From NCBI RefSeq assembly GCF_042650885.1, contig NZ_JBHSBU010000001.1, positions 2,604,001-2,668,000 of the forward strand: 64,000 bases of DNA. Reading direction: 5' to 3'. Of this stretch, positions 63,760-64,000 are shown piece by piece; the first letter of the stretch is position 1, and each line of letters starts with the position of its first letter. Source of the stretch: Chitinimonas_A lacunae. GTDB taxonomy: Bacteria > Pseudomonadota > Gammaproteobacteria > Burkholderiales > Chitinimonadaceae. Under the pieces are notes generated by a model, which saw only the letters and a program-made list of their open reading frames with translations, was not told where the DNA came from and did not search any database. The translations under genes were made by a program, and so were the position numbers.

Positions 63760-64000
63760 CAGCGCAGATAGGGCGCGACCTGCGCCTCGAAGGTGCCTTG
63801 CGATTGCATCAGCAATTCGCACACCTCACGCACCGCGCCACGACCGGCGCCGGCGCCGGTGACGTAATGGGCGTGGTGGCGCACCAGATCGGGCGACTCG
63901 GGCACGGCCACCGCGAATGCCACCCGGCGCATCACCGGCAGATCGACCAGATCGTCGCCCATATAGCCACATTGCTCGGCGCTGAAACCGGTGGCAGCCA
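63759..64000 (-). CDS. kdsC: 3-deoxy-D-manno-octulosonate 8-phosphate phosphatase (cut by the edge)
   Basis: This is the C-terminal part of KdsC, a HAD-type phosphatase that makes Kdo for LPS. The frame is open to the right edge. The visible segment has GYMGDDLVDLPVMRRVAFAVAV, with the HAD motif IV Asp pair, and AHYVTGAGAGRGAVREVCELLM, both typical of the family. The gene leads the kdsC-lptC-lptA-lptB-rpoN-hpf series. Confidence 0.93.
   Translation of the reverse strand, partial: AATGFSAEQCGYMGDDLVDLPVMRRVAFAVAVPESPDLVRHHAHYVTGAGAGRGAVREVCELLMQSQGTFEAQVAPYLR

Overview
The window comes from a GC-rich Gram-negative bacterium, most likely a betaproteobacterium of the Neisseriales type. This rests on gene order and families: def-fmt-rsmB-DUF4390-ntrY-ntrX, lysM-dprA-smg-topA, kdsC-lptC-lptA-lptB-rpoN-hpf, ntrBC near glnA, and a Gcr-type membrane 'recombinase'. 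No rRNA, tRNA, CRISPR array, transposase or phage gene was seen.

Layout. 1-7.5 kb: maf (cut by the edge), two DUF4124 genes, pyrE, exonuclease III, an AmpG-like transporter, a STAS protein and ntrBC. 7.5-12.5 kb: YciI, glnA with a readable sigma-54/NtrC control region, rhodanese, aroE, mtgA and plsC. 13-19.3 kb: an orphan PhnD-type binding protein, the Gcr-like membrane protein, a SelW-like thioredoxin-fold protein, and a MarR/EamA/nitroreductase locus. 19.3-22.2 kb: a class I type III secretion chaperone followed by a 774-residue probable effector, with no secretion apparatus nearby. 22.9-31.8 kb: an accessory cluster of two DUF4178 membrane proteins, each paired with a tiny membrane peptide, a DUF350 protein, a membrane-fused spermidine-synthase-like enzyme, a Tat-type FAD lipoprotein and S-adenosylmethionine decarboxylase. 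31.9-36 kb: a GFA/CENP-V protein and an 1104-residue repeat protein of unknown role. 36.5-46.7 kb: a long minus-strand operon from def to crcB, and the divergent lysM-dprA-smg genes. 46.8-60 kb: topA, three cyclic-di-GMP enzymes, dsbA, a SPOR protein, argH and an ElaA-like acetyltransferase. 60-64 kb: hpf, rpoN and the LPS-export genes.

How the parts work together. Nitrogen control is represented at several levels: rpoN, NtrB/NtrC, glnA with its sigma-54 promoter and NtrC sites, and a second pair NtrY/NtrX in which NtrX has lost its ATPase and sigma-54 contact motifs. SpeD and the membrane aminopropyltransferase homologue probably make an aminopropylated product at the membrane, and the surrounding DUF4178/DUF350/FAD proteins may use it. 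This is the best candidate for a little-described system here.

Non-coding structure. Five intergenic gaps each hold a roughly 106-bp element with about 26-bp inverted ends (core GGAAATGCGC), apparently a MITE-like family. A second recurring signal is a dyad of the form TGCAAA-N3-TTTGCA, found near gene ends in at least five gaps.
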